Assembly: GCF_014596565.1 (NCBI RefSeq) | Contig: NZ_NOIN01000013.1 | Span: 86,400 to 150,399 of the forward strand | DNA from: Pseudomonas sp. PSB18 | GTDB taxonomy: Bacteria > Pseudomonadota > Gammaproteobacteria > Pseudomonadales > Pseudomonadaceae | Reading direction: 5' to 3' | Length of the DNA stretch: 64,000 bases | In this document: one piece after another, positions 34,006-43,034 of the stretch | How the letters are laid out: each line of letters begins with the position of its first letter | Numbering within the stretch: the stretch's first letter is position 1 | Program-made: the position numbers and the translations under genes | Notes under the pieces: model-generated | The model's database searches: none | Told to the model about the DNA's origin: nothing | The model's input: the letters and a program-made list of their open reading frames with translations, nothing else

Positions 34006-34953
34006 TTACTGCCCGAACAAGGCCTTCAGCCCCTCAGCTGAATTGAACATCCCATTCCCATCATGCCCCACGCCGGGCACTTCGATCAGTCGCTGGTTCA
34101 GCCCCTCGGGGTGACGTCGGGTCAGGTAGTCGAAGAAGAAATGCCCGCGCAGCAACCGATACGGCCCTTGGGTCTGCGCCTCACAGCTTTTATCCAGCGC
34201 CGGGTGTTCCGGGTCGACATCCTGTTGCCCGAGCAGGTAGGTGATGTCGCGCTTGATGTAGTTCTCCTCCAGTTGGGCAGGTGTTTGCCCGTTGGCATAG
34301 GCGGGGAGGTTGAGCAGGCCGTATTTCCAGCGATTGAAAGCGGGGCAGCCAGCAGGGTCGAAAGCCATGGGCCGCTGTGCATCGAAGTAGGCATAGGACG
34401 ACGGGTTGGCGATGACGAAGCGCGGGGCGATCCGGTACTGCCCATGGGCGAGCAGGGCATAGCGCTGAACCACCTGGGCGCCGCCGGAATGACCGGCGAT
34501 GACGATTTCCTTCACGTCGGGAAACTGCTGTCGGTCGCTGACCCGCGCAACGATGTCGTCGAGAACCTGGTAGGAACTGACCGGACTCGGTCCTGTGGAT
34601 AAGCCACCTGCCATCCAGTCGTTGCCTTGCCAGCGCAGCAGGTCGTTGGGGAGTTGATGACGAGCGACGTCCTGCTCGTTGAGAAACTGTGGGGCGATGA
34701 TCAGCGTGGTGGCGAGTTGTCCGGCCTGGCTGGCGGCTTTCTCGGCGCTATGCAGGTAGGTGTCGGCATTGCGCAGCCGCCCATGGAGGATGATCAGCAC
34801 ACGTTGGATAGACGTCGGGGGCGGGCTCACCGCGACAACCATGCTGCCGCCCTTGAGTTGCAGTCGCCCCTGCGCCACCGTGTTCACAGCGTGTTCGTCA
34901 GCCTGGGCGAAGAGGCTGCATAACACCAGTACGATCGAGGCGGCCCATTTCAT
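34006..34953 (-). CDS. Exported alpha/beta hydrolase
   Basis: A 315-residue protein with a signal peptide (MKWAASIVLVLCSLFAQADE), so likely periplasmic. The nucleophile elbow is GHSGG in IVIAGHSGGAQVVQ, and a late His in GVGHDGNGMF fits the catalytic triad. The oxyanion side may be LIILHGRLRNADTY. The substrate is unknown. It begins immediately after the stop of the zinc metallopeptidase gene (no gap), so the two are probably co-transcribed. Confidence 0.85.
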   Translation of the reverse strand: MKWAASIVLVLCSLFAQADEHAVNTVAQGRLQLKGGSMVVAVSPPPTSIQRVLIILHGRLRNADTYLHSAEKAASQAGQLATTLIIAPQFLNEQDVARHQLPNDLLRWQGNDWMAGGLSTGPSPVSSYQVLDDIVARVSDRQQFPDVKEIVIAGHSGGAQVVQRYALLAHGQYRIAPRFVIANPSSYAYFDAQRPMAFDPAGCPAFNRWKYGLLNLPAYANGQTPAQLEENYIKRDITYLLGQQDVDPEHPALDKSCEAQTQGPYRLLRGHFFFDYLTRRHPEGLNQRLIEVPGVGHDGNGMFNSAEGLKALFGQ

Positions 34954-35841
34954 CTACAGGTTTTTCGCCGCAAACGTGTCGCATTGGCTGACCTGGCCCT
35001 GGGCGAACCCGGCCTTGAACCAGCGCACCCGTTGCGCCGAAGTGCCGTGGGTAAAGGAGTCCGGCACCACGCGCCCCTGGCCTTGTTGCTGCAAGCGATC
35101 GTCACCGATGGCGTTGGCGGCGTTCAAGGCTTCTTCAACGTCTCCGGGCTCCAGCCAGTTCAGGCGCTTCTGCGCATGGTTGGCCCAGACGCCGGCCAGG
35201 CAATCGGCCTGCAATTCCTGACGCACCAGCAACCCGCCGTCGCCTTCCATCTGCCGGCCTTGCTGGCGAGCCTCCTGGATTTTTGCTGACACACCGAGCA
35301 AGGTCTGCACATGGTGGCCGACTTCATGGGCGATGACATAAGCCTGGGCGAAGTCCCCGGCGGCGGAAAAACGCTGGGACATCTCCTTGAAGAAGCTCAT
35401 GTCCAGGTAGACCTGCCGATCCGCCGGGCAATAGAACGGCCCGGTGGCCGATGAGGCGAGGCCGCATGCCGAGTTGACCCGACCGCTGAACAGCACCAGC
35501 TTGGGTTGCTGGTATTGGCGTCCGGCCTGCTGGAAGACCTGGCCCCAGGTGTCTTCGGTATCACCGAGGATCGAACGAACGAACTCGGCCTGTTCGTCAT
35601 TGGCCGGTGGCGCCTGGCGGGTTTGAGAGGAGGGCGGTGCGGACTGATCCATCTGCCCGGCCAACTGTCCGAGGATCTGCATCGGATCCTGGCCGGTGAT
35701 CCAGCCGATGCCGACGATCAGCAGAATGGCCGTCAGGCTCAGCCCCTTGCCGCCGCCAAAGCGCATCCCGCCACCGCCGCCGTCACCATCGCCACGGGCG
35801 TCCACCACGTTGTCACTGCGGCGACCTTTTTTCCATAGCAT
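34954..35841 (-). CDS. Neutral zinc metallopeptidase (YpfJ family)
   Basis: A 295-residue membrane-anchored protease-like protein. After a polar Gly/Asp-rich start, one membrane helix lies near residue 40 (LSLTAILLIVGIGWITG). The zinc motif HEVGHH is intact in AYVIAHEVGHHVQTLLG, and the family signature LQADCLAGVWANHAQKR follows with the third ligand. YpfJ-family proteins have no assigned substrate. The N terminus MLWKKGRRSDNVVDARG is the usual family start. The hydrolase gene follows without a gap. Confidence 0.9.
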   Translation of the reverse strand: MLWKKGRRSDNVVDARGDGDGGGGGMRFGGGKGLSLTAILLIVGIGWITGQDPMQILGQLAGQMDQSAPPSSQTRQAPPANDEQAEFVRSILGDTEDTWGQVFQQAGRQYQQPKLVLFSGRVNSACGLASSATGPFYCPADRQVYLDMSFFKEMSQRFSAAGDFAQAYVIAHEVGHHVQTLLGVSAKIQEARQQGRQMEGDGGLLVRQELQADCLAGVWANHAQKRLNWLEPGDVEEALNAANAIGDDRLQQQGQGRVVPDSFTHGTSAQRVRWFKAGFAQGQVSQCDTFAAKNL

Positions 35842-36000
35842 GTGGGAGTCCTCTGATTGACCGTGTGGACAGTGTTGCCGTTGAGTGGGAATGCTGCCAG
35901 TGGCAAGCGTGGTTTTTGAGGCCTGGATGCGTGCCCTTCCTGAAGCTTTCAGGCAATGGTTGCAGGTTTTGGTTCATCGATGGATGAATACTGTATCCGG

Positions 36001-36036
36001 TTCCAGAATTTGCATTAAACTCAGCATATTCTGGAA
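36001..36036. promoter_or_regulatory. Candidate operator before the IclR-type gene
   Basis: TTCCAGAAT at 36001-36009 and ATTCTGGAA at 36028-36036 are a perfect 9-bp inverted repeat with an 18-base spacer, ending 24 bases before the likely start codon. The position would fit autorepression by the regulator. Confidence 0.5.
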
Positions 36037-36060
36037 TTGACTGCTTTAATCAGGATGCCC

Positions 36061-36837
36061 ATGGCTGGAAGTCAAATTGAACGGGTTTTCGATGTGCTGG
36101 AAACTCTCGCCAGCGAACCTCGCGGCTGGCCACTTCAAGGGCTGGCCGAACAACTGCAGATCCCCAAGAGTGCCACGCACCGCCTGCTCGCCGAACTGAT
36201 GCGCCTGGGCTACGTGCGCCAGAACGCCGAGAACCTGCGTTATCACGTGTCTACCCGGCTGATCGCCTTGGGGTTTCGCTATCTCTCGCGCAGCGGCGCC
36301 GACATCGTGCAGCCGGTGCTGGACCGTCTGGCCCGGGAAACCGGTGAGCTGGTGCGCCTGGGCGTCATCGAAGGGGATCGCCAGACCTGGATCGCCAAGT
36401 CCCAAGGGGCGCGGTCCGGTTTGCGCTACGACCCGGACATGGGCCGCGAGACGCCGCTGTTCTACACGGCGTCGGGCCATGCCTGGCTGGCGTGCATGAG
36501 CGACGCCGAGGCGCTGGCGCTGGTCGAGCGCCAGGCTGCGCAGGTGCCCGTCGACGTAGGGCCAAATGCGCCCCACAGCACCCATGAACTGCTCGAATAC
36601 CTTCGTGCGGCCCGCGAGCAGGGGTATGCCTGTGTCGAGGAGAGCTCGGCGGTCGGCACTTCGGCCATTGCCGCCGTGGTGCGTCATCCGCAGGACGGTC
36701 GGATCGTCGGCGTACTCAGCGTTGCCGGACCCAGCGCGCGGATGACGCGGGCGCGGTTGCATGAATTGGCCCCGACCTTGCTGGTGTTTGCCGAGGAATT
36801 GTCGCAAGCGAGTCAGGCGTCGGAGCTGTTCAGCTGA
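36061..36837 (+). CDS. IclR family transcriptional regulator
   Basis: A 258-residue regulator. The N-terminal winged HTH has QIERVFDVLETLASEPRGWP and QIPKSATHRLLAELMRLGYV. The C-terminal IclR effector domain holds RLARETGELVRLGVIEGDR, YTASGHAWLACMS and VGTSAIAAVVRHP. ATG at 36061 follows CAGGA by six bases; ATG at 36055 is also possible. IclR proteins of Pseudomonas often control aromatic catabolism (PcaR, PobR types), and the quinate/shikimate genes lie just downstream. An EamA exporter gene follows 38 bases away. Confidence 0.88.
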   Translation: MAGSQIERVFDVLETLASEPRGWPLQGLAEQLQIPKSATHRLLAELMRLGYVRQNAENLRYHVSTRLIALGFRYLSRSGADIVQPVLDRLARETGELVRLGVIEGDRQTWIAKSQGARSGLRYDPDMGRETPLFYTASGHAWLACMSDAEALALVERQAAQVPVDVGPNAPHSTHELLEYLRAAREQGYACVEESSAVGTSAIAAVVRHPQDGRIVGVLSVAGPSARMTRARLHELAPTLLVFAEELSQASQASELFS

Positions 36838-36875
36838 CACTCGCAGATATTGGCCCTACCACCCAGGATCACCCC

Positions 36876-37754
36876 ATGACCGTCAGCACCCCGCTTTCCG
36901 GTGTCAATCAGGCCTTCAAGGGCATCCTGCTGATTGTTTTCGCGACGTTCCTGTTTTCCAGCCATGACGCCTTGTCGAAATACCTCTCGGGTTTCTATCC
37001 GATCATCATGGTGGTGTGGGCGCGCTATGTGGTGCATACCCTGCTGATGGCGGGCATCTTCCTCCCGCGCTCGGGGTTGCGGGTGCTGCGCACGAAGCGC
37101 CCGTTGTGGCAGTTTGCGCGGGCGTTGTGCCTGCTGGGCACGAGTCTGTTTTTCACCACGTCGCTGCTGTATATCCCGTTGGCCGAGGCGACGGCGGTCA
37201 ACTTCCTGGCCCCCGTGCTGGTCACGGCGTTGTCGGTGCCGCTGCTGGGCGAGCGGGTGACACGCGGTCAATGGGTGGCGGTGATTTTCGGCTTCATCGG
37301 GGTGCTGATCATTGTCCATCCTGGCGGAGACCTGTTCACACCGGCCGTGCTGTTGCCATTCTGCTCGGCGCTGTTCTTCTGTTTCTATCAGTTGCTCACG
37401 CGCAAGCTCAGCGAAGTCGACAGCCCGACCACCAGCAACTTCTTCGCCGGCCTGTGCAACACATTGGTGATGAGTGCACTGGTGCCGTTCTTCTGGCAGG
37501 TGCCGAGCCTGTTGCATGGCGCGATGATGCTGGCGCTGGGGGCCTGTGGGATGACGGCGCACCTGATGCTGACCCAGGCCTTCCGCGTTGCCGCCCCGGC
37601 GTTGCTGGCACCCTTCAGCTATTGCCAGATCGTGTTCGCCGGCCTGCTGGGGTGGCTGCTGTTCAGCCACACGCCGACGCTGACCACGGTGCTGGGTATT
37701 GTGCTGATCTGTCTCAGTGGGTTGGCCGCGGCTTGGCAGCAGCGGCGCAGATGA
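36876..37754 (+). CDS. EamA family transporter
   Basis: A 292-residue DMT-superfamily protein with ten hydrophobic segments (for example LLIVFATFLFSSHDALSKYL and ATAVNFLAPVLVTALSVPLL). The two-domain EamA layout and the GERVTRGQW spacing are typical of general metabolite exporters. The substrate is unknown. It follows the IclR gene by 38 bases on the same strand and may be in its operon. A perfect 26-bp palindrome lies just after the stop. Confidence 0.86.
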   Translation: MTVSTPLSGVNQAFKGILLIVFATFLFSSHDALSKYLSGFYPIIMVVWARYVVHTLLMAGIFLPRSGLRVLRTKRPLWQFARALCLLGTSLFFTTSLLYIPLAEATAVNFLAPVLVTALSVPLLGERVTRGQWVAVIFGFIGVLIIVHPGGDLFTPAVLLPFCSALFFCFYQLLTRKLSEVDSPTTSNFFAGLCNTLVMSALVPFFWQVPSLLHGAMMLALGACGMTAHLMLTQAFRVAAPALLAPFSYCQIVFAGLLGWLLFSHTPTLTTVLGIVLICLSGLAAAWQQRRR

Positions 37755-37781
37755 CACGGACAACCTGTGGCGAAGGAGTCT

Positions 37782-37807
37782 TGTGGGAGCAAAGCTTTGC
37801 TCCCACA
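37782..37807. repeat. Single fused REP palindrome
   Basis: A perfect 26-bp palindrome made of GTGGGAGCAAAGC and its complement. It is a compact relative of the REP unit, placed between the convergent EamA and MFS genes. Read as RNA it would be a strong hairpin and may help to stop transcription. Confidence 0.8.
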
Positions 37808-37839
37808 GATTTCTCTGGGATCTCGCTTCACCGCGTGAA

Positions 37840-39177
37840 TCAGTTTTCCAGCGTCGGAACCTTGCGCGGCGCCATGAAGTACAGCCAGGTCAGGGCAATG
37901 AAGTACATCGCCGGGATCAGGGTGAACAGCACGGTGTAGTTGTTGTGGGTCACCGTCAGGATGTGTCCCACCAACTGGGTCATGAACATCCCGCCAACGG
38001 CCGCGCACATGCCGCCGAAGCCGAACACCGTGCTCATCATGTGTTTGGGCGTGTAGTCCATCACCAGGCTCCAGATGTTGGCCGTCCAGGCCTGGTGTGC
38101 GCCGATGGCCAGGGAAATGGCGAACACCGCCATCCACAGGTTGCTGGCGCCCGCGGCCATGATCACGCCGACGATGCAGCAGGCGAACAGCAACATGGAG
38201 ACCAGCCGTGCCTTGATCGGATTCAGCCCGCGACCGATCAGGAACGAAGACAGGATGCCGCCGCCCACGCTGCCGAAGTCGGCGGTGAGGTAGATGATGA
38301 TCAGTGGGATGCCCATCTGGGTCACGTTGATGCCCAGGCTGTATTGCTGGTTCAGGAACGGTGGCAGCCAGTAGAGGTAGAACCAGAACACCGGCGCCGT
38401 GATCGAGTAGGCCAGGGCGAACGCCCAGGTACCGCGCATGCGCAGGATACGGGAGAAGGGCACGCGGGTTTGGTCCGGTTCGCTTTCACGCTGGATGTAG
38501 TCCAGTTCCGACTGCTTGACGCTGGGGTGGTCTTCCGGGTTGAAGTATTTCAAGCCCCAGAACAACAACCAGATCCCGCCCAAGGCCGCCATGCACAGGA
38601 ACGCAGCCTGCCAGCCCCACACTTGCAGGACCAGCGGCAGCAGCATGGGCGTAAACATGGCGCCGACGTTGGTCCCGGCGTTGAAAATGCCGGTGGCCAC
38701 CGCCCGTTCACCCGCCGGGAACCATAGCCGGGTGGTCTTCACACAGGCGGGGTAGTTGGCGGCTTCGGTGAGGCCCAGGATGAAGCGGCAGACCATGAAG
38801 CCCGCCGCGGAAGTCGCCAGGCCATGGGCACCGGTCGCCAGGCTCCAGAGCAGCACGGCGAAGAAGAATACGCGCTTGACGCCGATCCGATCGATCAACC
38901 GGCCCTGCAGTATGAAGCCGACCGCATAGCCGACCTGGAACCAGAAGTTGATGTTGGCGTAATCCATCGCCGTCCAGCTCATTTCCTTGGCCAGGATGGG
39001 CTGCATCACGCCCAGGGCGGCGCGGTCGATGTAGTTCAGCGTGGTGGCGAAAAACACCAGTGCGAGCATGCCCCAACGGGTCTTGCCCACGGCCAGGGCG
39101 CCGCGGATCTTGTCGCCAACGCCGCCGGTCGTGACGCCCATGCCTGAAGTCAAGGAGGAACTTTGGGAAGGATTCAT
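37840..39177 (-). CDS. MFS permease, probable quinate/shikimate or related acid uptake
   Basis: A 445-residue major facilitator with twelve membrane segments. Motif A-like GRLIDRIGVKRVF follows helix 2. The N-terminal ATTLNYIDRAALGVMQPILA is typical of the anion:cation symporter (ACS/phthalate permease) family that takes up organic acids. Its gene is divergent from quiC across a 271-base region holding a motif shared with aroQ. I infer uptake of quinate, shikimate or a similar acid from this setting. The cytoplasmic loops look normal and no frameshift is visible. Confidence 0.87.
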   Translation of the reverse strand: MNPSQSSSLTSGMGVTTGGVGDKIRGALAVGKTRWGMLALVFFATTLNYIDRAALGVMQPILAKEMSWTAMDYANINFWFQVGYAVGFILQGRLIDRIGVKRVFFFAVLLWSLATGAHGLATSAAGFMVCRFILGLTEAANYPACVKTTRLWFPAGERAVATGIFNAGTNVGAMFTPMLLPLVLQVWGWQAAFLCMAALGGIWLLFWGLKYFNPEDHPSVKQSELDYIQRESEPDQTRVPFSRILRMRGTWAFALAYSITAPVFWFYLYWLPPFLNQQYSLGINVTQMGIPLIIIYLTADFGSVGGGILSSFLIGRGLNPIKARLVSMLLFACCIVGVIMAAGASNLWMAVFAISLAIGAHQAWTANIWSLVMDYTPKHMMSTVFGFGGMCAAVGGMFMTQLVGHILTVTHNNYTVLFTLIPAMYFIALTWLYFMAPRKVPTLEN

Positions 39178-39334
39178 AGGGTGTACCCGTTTTTGAAATT
39201 CTTATGGGGTGATCGGTATTTCATCCATTGATGTCGGCGCTTCGGGCCGGCAGCAATGTGGAGCGATGGTGCTCAGTGGGCGAAAAGTCGTCAATTCGCC
39301 CCAAGGCATTTTGTTCGATAATCGCCCAAAAAAC

Positions 39335-39349
39335 TAACTGGATGGTACA
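39335..39349. promoter_or_regulatory. Candidate regulator site in the MFS-quiC gap
   Basis: TAACTGGATGGTACA lies about 100 bases before quiC and 160 before the MFS start. It matches TAACCATCTAGTACA (minus strand 43549-43535) before aroQ at 10 of 15 positions. Both ends, TAAC and GTACA, are fixed. This could be the site of a local TetR or IclR protein. Confidence 0.45.
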
Positions 39350-39448
39350 TATTAAATTGCTGAAAGGCAGTGGCGCCTCAATAATCTGTTCACTCTTTCA
39401 AAAGCGGCGAACCTTCTGTAGCCGATGTCTGTCCCGGGAGCCGAACCC

Positions 39449-41350
39449 ATGCAGCGTTCCATTGCCACCGTATCCTTGAGCGGTACTCTGCCTGAAAAAC
39501 TCGAAGCCATTGCCGCCGCCGGTTTTGACGGGGTGGAAATCTTCGAGAACGACCTGCTCTATTACGACGGCAGCCCTCGGGAAATCCGGCAGATGTGTGC
39601 TGACCTGGGCATCGCGATCACGCTGTTCCAGCCGTTTCGTGACTTTGAGGGTTGTCGCCGTGATCGCCTGACACGCAACCTGGAACGCGCCGAGCGCAAA
39701 TTCGACCTGATGCAGGAACTCGGCACTGACCTGGTGCTGGTATGCAGCAACGCCTCGGCCGACAGCCTGGGGGATGAGCGGATTCTGGTGGATGACCTGC
39801 GGCTGCTGGCCGAACGGGCCGGTGCGCGGGGTTTGCGCATCGGTTACGAGGCGCTGGCCTGGGGGCGGCACGTGAATACTTATCAACAGGTCTGGAACAT
39901 TGTGCGCCAGGCCGATCACCCCAGCCTGGGGGTCCTGCTCGACAGCTTCCATACCTTGTCCCTCAAGGGCGACCCGAGCGCCATCGCCGAGATCCCTGGC
40001 GAGAAGATTTTCTTCGTGCAGATGGCCGACGCGCCGATCCTGGCGATGGATGTGCTGGAGTGGAGCCGGCATTTCCGTTGTTTCCCGGGGCAGGGCGAAT
40101 TCGACCTGCCGGGCTTCCTGGCGCCGATCATCAAGAGCGGCTATACCGGGCCACTGTCGCTGGAGATCTTCAACGACGGTTTCCGCGCCGCGCCGCCACG
40201 GGCCAATGCCGCCGATGGCCTGCGTTCGTTGCTGTACCTGGAGGAGAAGACCCGCCAGCGCCTGGCCGCGGAAGCCGCGCCGGTGACCAACCTCGATACA
40301 TTGTTTGCCCCGCCATCAGCCAGCGAATACGACGGCATCGAGTTTATCGAATTCGCCGTGGACGATAACCTCGGGGCCAAGCTGTCCCACTGGCTGGAAC
40401 GGTTGGGATTCGTCAAGGCCGGCCAGCATCGCTCGAAGAATGTGAGCCTGCTGCGCCAGGGTGATATCAACCTGATCCTCAACAGCGAGCCGTACTCCTT
40501 TGCCCACAGCTTCTTCGAAGCCCATGGGCCGTCGTTGTGCGCCACCGCCATACGGGTAAAAGACAGTGCCAGCGCCCTGAAGCGGGCGGTGGATTACAAA
40601 GGGCAACCCTATCGCGGCCTGGTGGGGCCCAACGAATTGGAACTGGCGGCGGTCCGCGCACCGGACGGCAGCCTGATCTACCTGGTGGACCAGGAGGCGG
40701 ACGTCTACGGGACGGATTTCAATCTGCAACCGGGTGCCGTCATCGGGGCCGGGCTCAAGCGTATCGACCACATGGCGATGGCGTTGCCGGCCGACAGCCT
40801 CGACAGTTGGGTGCTGTTCTACAAGAGCCTGCTGGATTTCGAAGCCGATGACGAAGTGGTGTTGCCCGACCCTTATGGCCTGGTGAAAAGTCGGGCCTTG
40901 CGCAGTCGCTGCAGTTCGATCCGCTTGCCCCTGAACATTTCCGAAAACCGCAACACCGCGATCTCTCACGCGCTGTCGAGCTACCGCGGTTCCGGCGTGC
41001 ATCACATCGCCTTCGACTGCGATGACATCTTCGCCCAGGTCAGCCGCGCCAAGGAGGCCGGTGTGCCATTGCTGGATATTCCACTCAACTACTACGACGA
41101 CCTGGCGGCACGTTTCGATTTCGACGACGAGTTTCTCAGCGAATTGGCATATTTCAACGTGTTGTACGACCGCGACGCCCAGGGCGGTGAACTGTTTCAT
41201 GTCTACACCGAACCGTTCGAAGGGCGATTCTTCTTTGAGATCATCCAGCGCAAGAACGGTTATGCTGGGTATGGCGCCGCCAACGTTGCGGTGCGGCTGG
41301 CGGCCATGGCCAAGTCCCGCAGCGGTGGCTTGCGGCACGCCAAGTTGTAG
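39449..41350 (+). CDS. quiC: 3-dehydroshikimate dehydratase QuiC (fused to HPPD-like domain)
   Basis: A 633-residue enzyme converting 3-dehydroshikimate to protocatechuate. Residues 1-280 form a TIM barrel; the four metal/active-site residues Glu134, Asp165, Gln191 and Glu239 (in GYEAL, LLDSFHTL, FVQMADAP and LSLEIFND) occupy the same numbers I recall for P. putida QuiC1. Residues 290-633 are a 4-hydroxyphenylpyruvate dioxygenase-like VOC region with His in RIDHMAM and VHHIAF and Glu in FFEIIQR. The second activity is not known to be functional. ATG at 39449 follows CGGGAG; a longer start at 39425 is possible. TetR and AroE/AroQ genes lie nearby. Confidence 0.93.
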   Translation: MQRSIATVSLSGTLPEKLEAIAAAGFDGVEIFENDLLYYDGSPREIRQMCADLGIAITLFQPFRDFEGCRRDRLTRNLERAERKFDLMQELGTDLVLVCSNASADSLGDERILVDDLRLLAERAGARGLRIGYEALAWGRHVNTYQQVWNIVRQADHPSLGVLLDSFHTLSLKGDPSAIAEIPGEKIFFVQMADAPILAMDVLEWSRHFRCFPGQGEFDLPGFLAPIIKSGYTGPLSLEIFNDGFRAAPPRANAADGLRSLLYLEEKTRQRLAAEAAPVTNLDTLFAPPSASEYDGIEFIEFAVDDNLGAKLSHWLERLGFVKAGQHRSKNVSLLRQGDINLILNSEPYSFAHSFFEAHGPSLCATAIRVKDSASALKRAVDYKGQPYRGLVGPNELELAAVRAPDGSLIYLVDQEADVYGTDFNLQPGAVIGAGLKRIDHMAMALPADSLDSWVLFYKSLLDFEADDEVVLPDPYGLVKSRALRSRCSSIRLPLNISENRNTAISHALSSYRGSGVHHIAFDCDDIFAQVSRAKEAGVPLLDIPLNYYDDLAARFDFDDEFLSELAYFNVLYDRDAQGGELFHVYTEPFEGRFFFEIIQRKNGYAGYGAANVAVRLAAMAKSRSGGLRHAKL

Positions 41351-41395
41351 GGAAATCGTAAATGCGGCAGTAAAACGGCAATCCTGTGCCTTCCT

Positions 41396-41437
41396 TCACT
41401 GCACGGTGCAGCCCATAATCGCCAGCCTGTGCAGTGA
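41396..41437. promoter_or_regulatory. Candidate TetR operator around the tetR promoter
   Basis: TCACTGCAC at 41396-41404 and GTGCAGTGA at 41429-41437 are perfect inverted arms. An inner palindrome CTGCACGGTGCAG lies at 41399-41411. Between them sits CATAAT at 41414-41419, a -10-like box. The start codon of the TetR gene follows within 20 bases. This looks like an autoregulated promoter. Confidence 0.5.
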
Positions 41438-41453
41438 TGGCCGTGAGCCCGCA

Positions 41454-42131
41454 ATGACTATGAATCCAGAACTGTCCGACGCTCTCGACGAGCCTCTCGT
41501 CGCGCCGCGCAAGAGTCGCAAGAACAACCCGGAAAAGACCCGGGAAAACATTCTTCAGGAAGCCATCGTCGAGTTTGTCCAGCAGGGTCTGGCCGGCGCC
41601 CGGGTCGATGCCATCGCTGAGCGCATCCACACGTCCAAGCGGATGATCTACTACTACTTCAACAGCAAGGAGCAGTTGTACATCGAGGTGCTGGAAAAAC
41701 TCTATGGTGATATCCGCAGCACCGAGAGCCGCCTGCACCTGGCGGAGCTGGCACCGGTCGACGCGATCCGGCGTCTGGTGGAGTTCACCTTCGACCATCA
41801 CGACCGCAATGTGGATTTCGTGCGCATCGTCTCTATCGAGAACATCCACAACGCCGAATACGTCAAGCAATCGAGTGTGATCAAGGCCATGAACAGCAGC
41901 ATCCTCGACGCCCTGGACCTGATCCTGCGTCGCGGCGCCGAAGAAGGCGTGTTCCGTACCGGTCTCGAACCACAGGATGTGCACCTGCTGATCAGTTCGT
42001 TCTGTTTCCACCGAGTGTCCAACCGTCACACCTTCGGCGAGATTTTTCAGATCGATCTGTCGGACGAGGCGATCAAGCAGCGTCATCGCCAGATGATTTG
42101 CGAGTCTGTGTTGCGGTATCTGCAAGCCTGA
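41454..42131 (+). CDS. TetR family transcriptional regulator
   Basis: A 225-residue regulator. The DNA-binding helix-turn-helix covers TRENILQEAIVEFVQQGLAG and DAIAERIHTSKRMIYYYFNS, with YYYF as in TetR proteins. The C-terminal ligand domain is helical. ATG at 41454 or 41460; the frame is open far upstream, but that part overlaps quiC. It lies 100 bases after quiC on the same strand and just before the convergent aroE-aroQ pair, so it is the most likely regulator of the quinate genes. Confidence 0.88.
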   Translation: MTMNPELSDALDEPLVAPRKSRKNNPEKTRENILQEAIVEFVQQGLAGARVDAIAERIHTSKRMIYYYFNSKEQLYIEVLEKLYGDIRSTESRLHLAELAPVDAIRRLVEFTFDHHDRNVDFVRIVSIENIHNAEYVKQSSVIKAMNSSILDALDLILRRGAEEGVFRTGLEPQDVHLLISSFCFHRVSNRHTFGEIFQIDLSDEAIKQRHRQMICESVLRYLQA

Positions 42132-42143
42132 CGCCGAATCCAT

Positions 42144-42171
42144 TGTGGGAGCGAGCAGGCTCGCTCCCACA
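42144..42171. repeat. Compact REP palindrome
   Basis: A fused palindrome (TGTGGGAGCGAG / CTCGCTCCCACA) in the 46-base gap between the convergent tetR and aroE genes. It may act as a bidirectional transcription stop, but no T run follows. Confidence 0.8.
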
Positions 42172-42177
42172 GGGTCT

Positions 42178-43029
42178 TTAGTGATTCATGCTTTGGAAAT
42201 GCTCCAGCATCCGCTGCGCATCCGGCGCGATGCCGCTGAACAGTTCGAACGCCTTCACGGCCTGGAACACCGCCATGTTGCCCCCATCCAGCGTGCGGCA
42301 ACCCAGGGCCCGGGCGTGACGCAGCAGTTCGGTTTCCAACGGGAAATAGACGATCTCGGCGACCCACAATTCGCCCCGCAACAACTCGACCGGCACCGGC
42401 ATGCCAGGTAGTTTCGCCATGCCCATCGGGGTGGTGTTGACCAGACCGTCCGCCTCGGCCATGGCCATGGGCAAATCGTGCCCGGCACGGGCGCGGCCAG
42501 CGCCGAAATGCTGGTTCAGGTTGTTTGCCAAGGCTTCGGCACGGTTGAATTCGACGTCAAAGATACTCAGCGTCTGGACACCTTCCGCCAGCAGCGCATG
42601 GGCAACGGCCGCGCCGGCGCCTCCGGCGCCCATCTGCACCACGTATCGACGCAAGACATCGCCAAGGCCGCGGCGAAAACCCTCGGCAAACCCGAGGCAG
42701 TCGGTGTTGTGGCCGATGCGCTTGCCGTCCTTGAACACAACGGTGTTCACCGCGCCAATGCCGCGGGCCTCGGCCGAGAGCTCATCGAGCAGCGGGATGA
42801 TCGCCTGTTTGCAAGGGAAGGTGATGTTCAGGCCGGTGAAGTTCATGCGCTCGGCAGCCGTCAGCAGATCGGGCAGGGCGCTGCTGTCGAGTTTCAACGC
42901 GTCGAGGTCGATCAGTCGATAGAGATAGCGCATGCCTTGGGCATCGCCTTCCTGCTCGTGGAGCGCGGGCGTGCGAGACGCCTGAATGCCTGCGCCGATC
43001 AGGCCGGCCAGTACGGTGGTATTCGACAT
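42178..43029 (-). CDS. Quinate/shikimate dehydrogenase (AroE family, NAD-type features)
   Basis: A 283-residue enzyme of the AroE family. The catalytic Lys74 (NITFPCKQAI) and Asp110 (HNTDCLGF) are in place. The nucleotide-binding loop is GAGGAGAA. After the second strand it has FDVEFNRAEA with Asp158, an acid where NADP enzymes carry an Asn-Arg-Thr motif. In the C. glutamicum enzyme QsuD, Asp158 goes with NAD use, so I infer NAD-linked quinate/shikimate dehydrogenation in catabolism rather than biosynthesis. The aroQ gene lies five bases upstream and the two form one operon. Start ATG is at 43029. Confidence 0.87.
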   Translation of the reverse strand: MSNTTVLAGLIGAGIQASRTPALHEQEGDAQGMRYLYRLIDLDALKLDSSALPDLLTAAERMNFTGLNITFPCKQAIIPLLDELSAEARGIGAVNTVVFKDGKRIGHNTDCLGFAEGFRRGLGDVLRRYVVQMGAGGAGAAVAHALLAEGVQTLSIFDVEFNRAEALANNLNQHFGAGRARAGHDLPMAMAEADGLVNTTPMGMAKLPGMPVPVELLRGELWVAEIVYFPLETELLRHARALGCRTLDGGNMAVFQAVKAFELFSGIAPDAQRMLEHFQSMNH

Positions 43030-43034
43030 GCGCT

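Noticed and set aside
41022..41453. N-terminal extension of the TetR gene
   Set aside because: It overlaps quiC in another frame and the HTH starts only after 41454.
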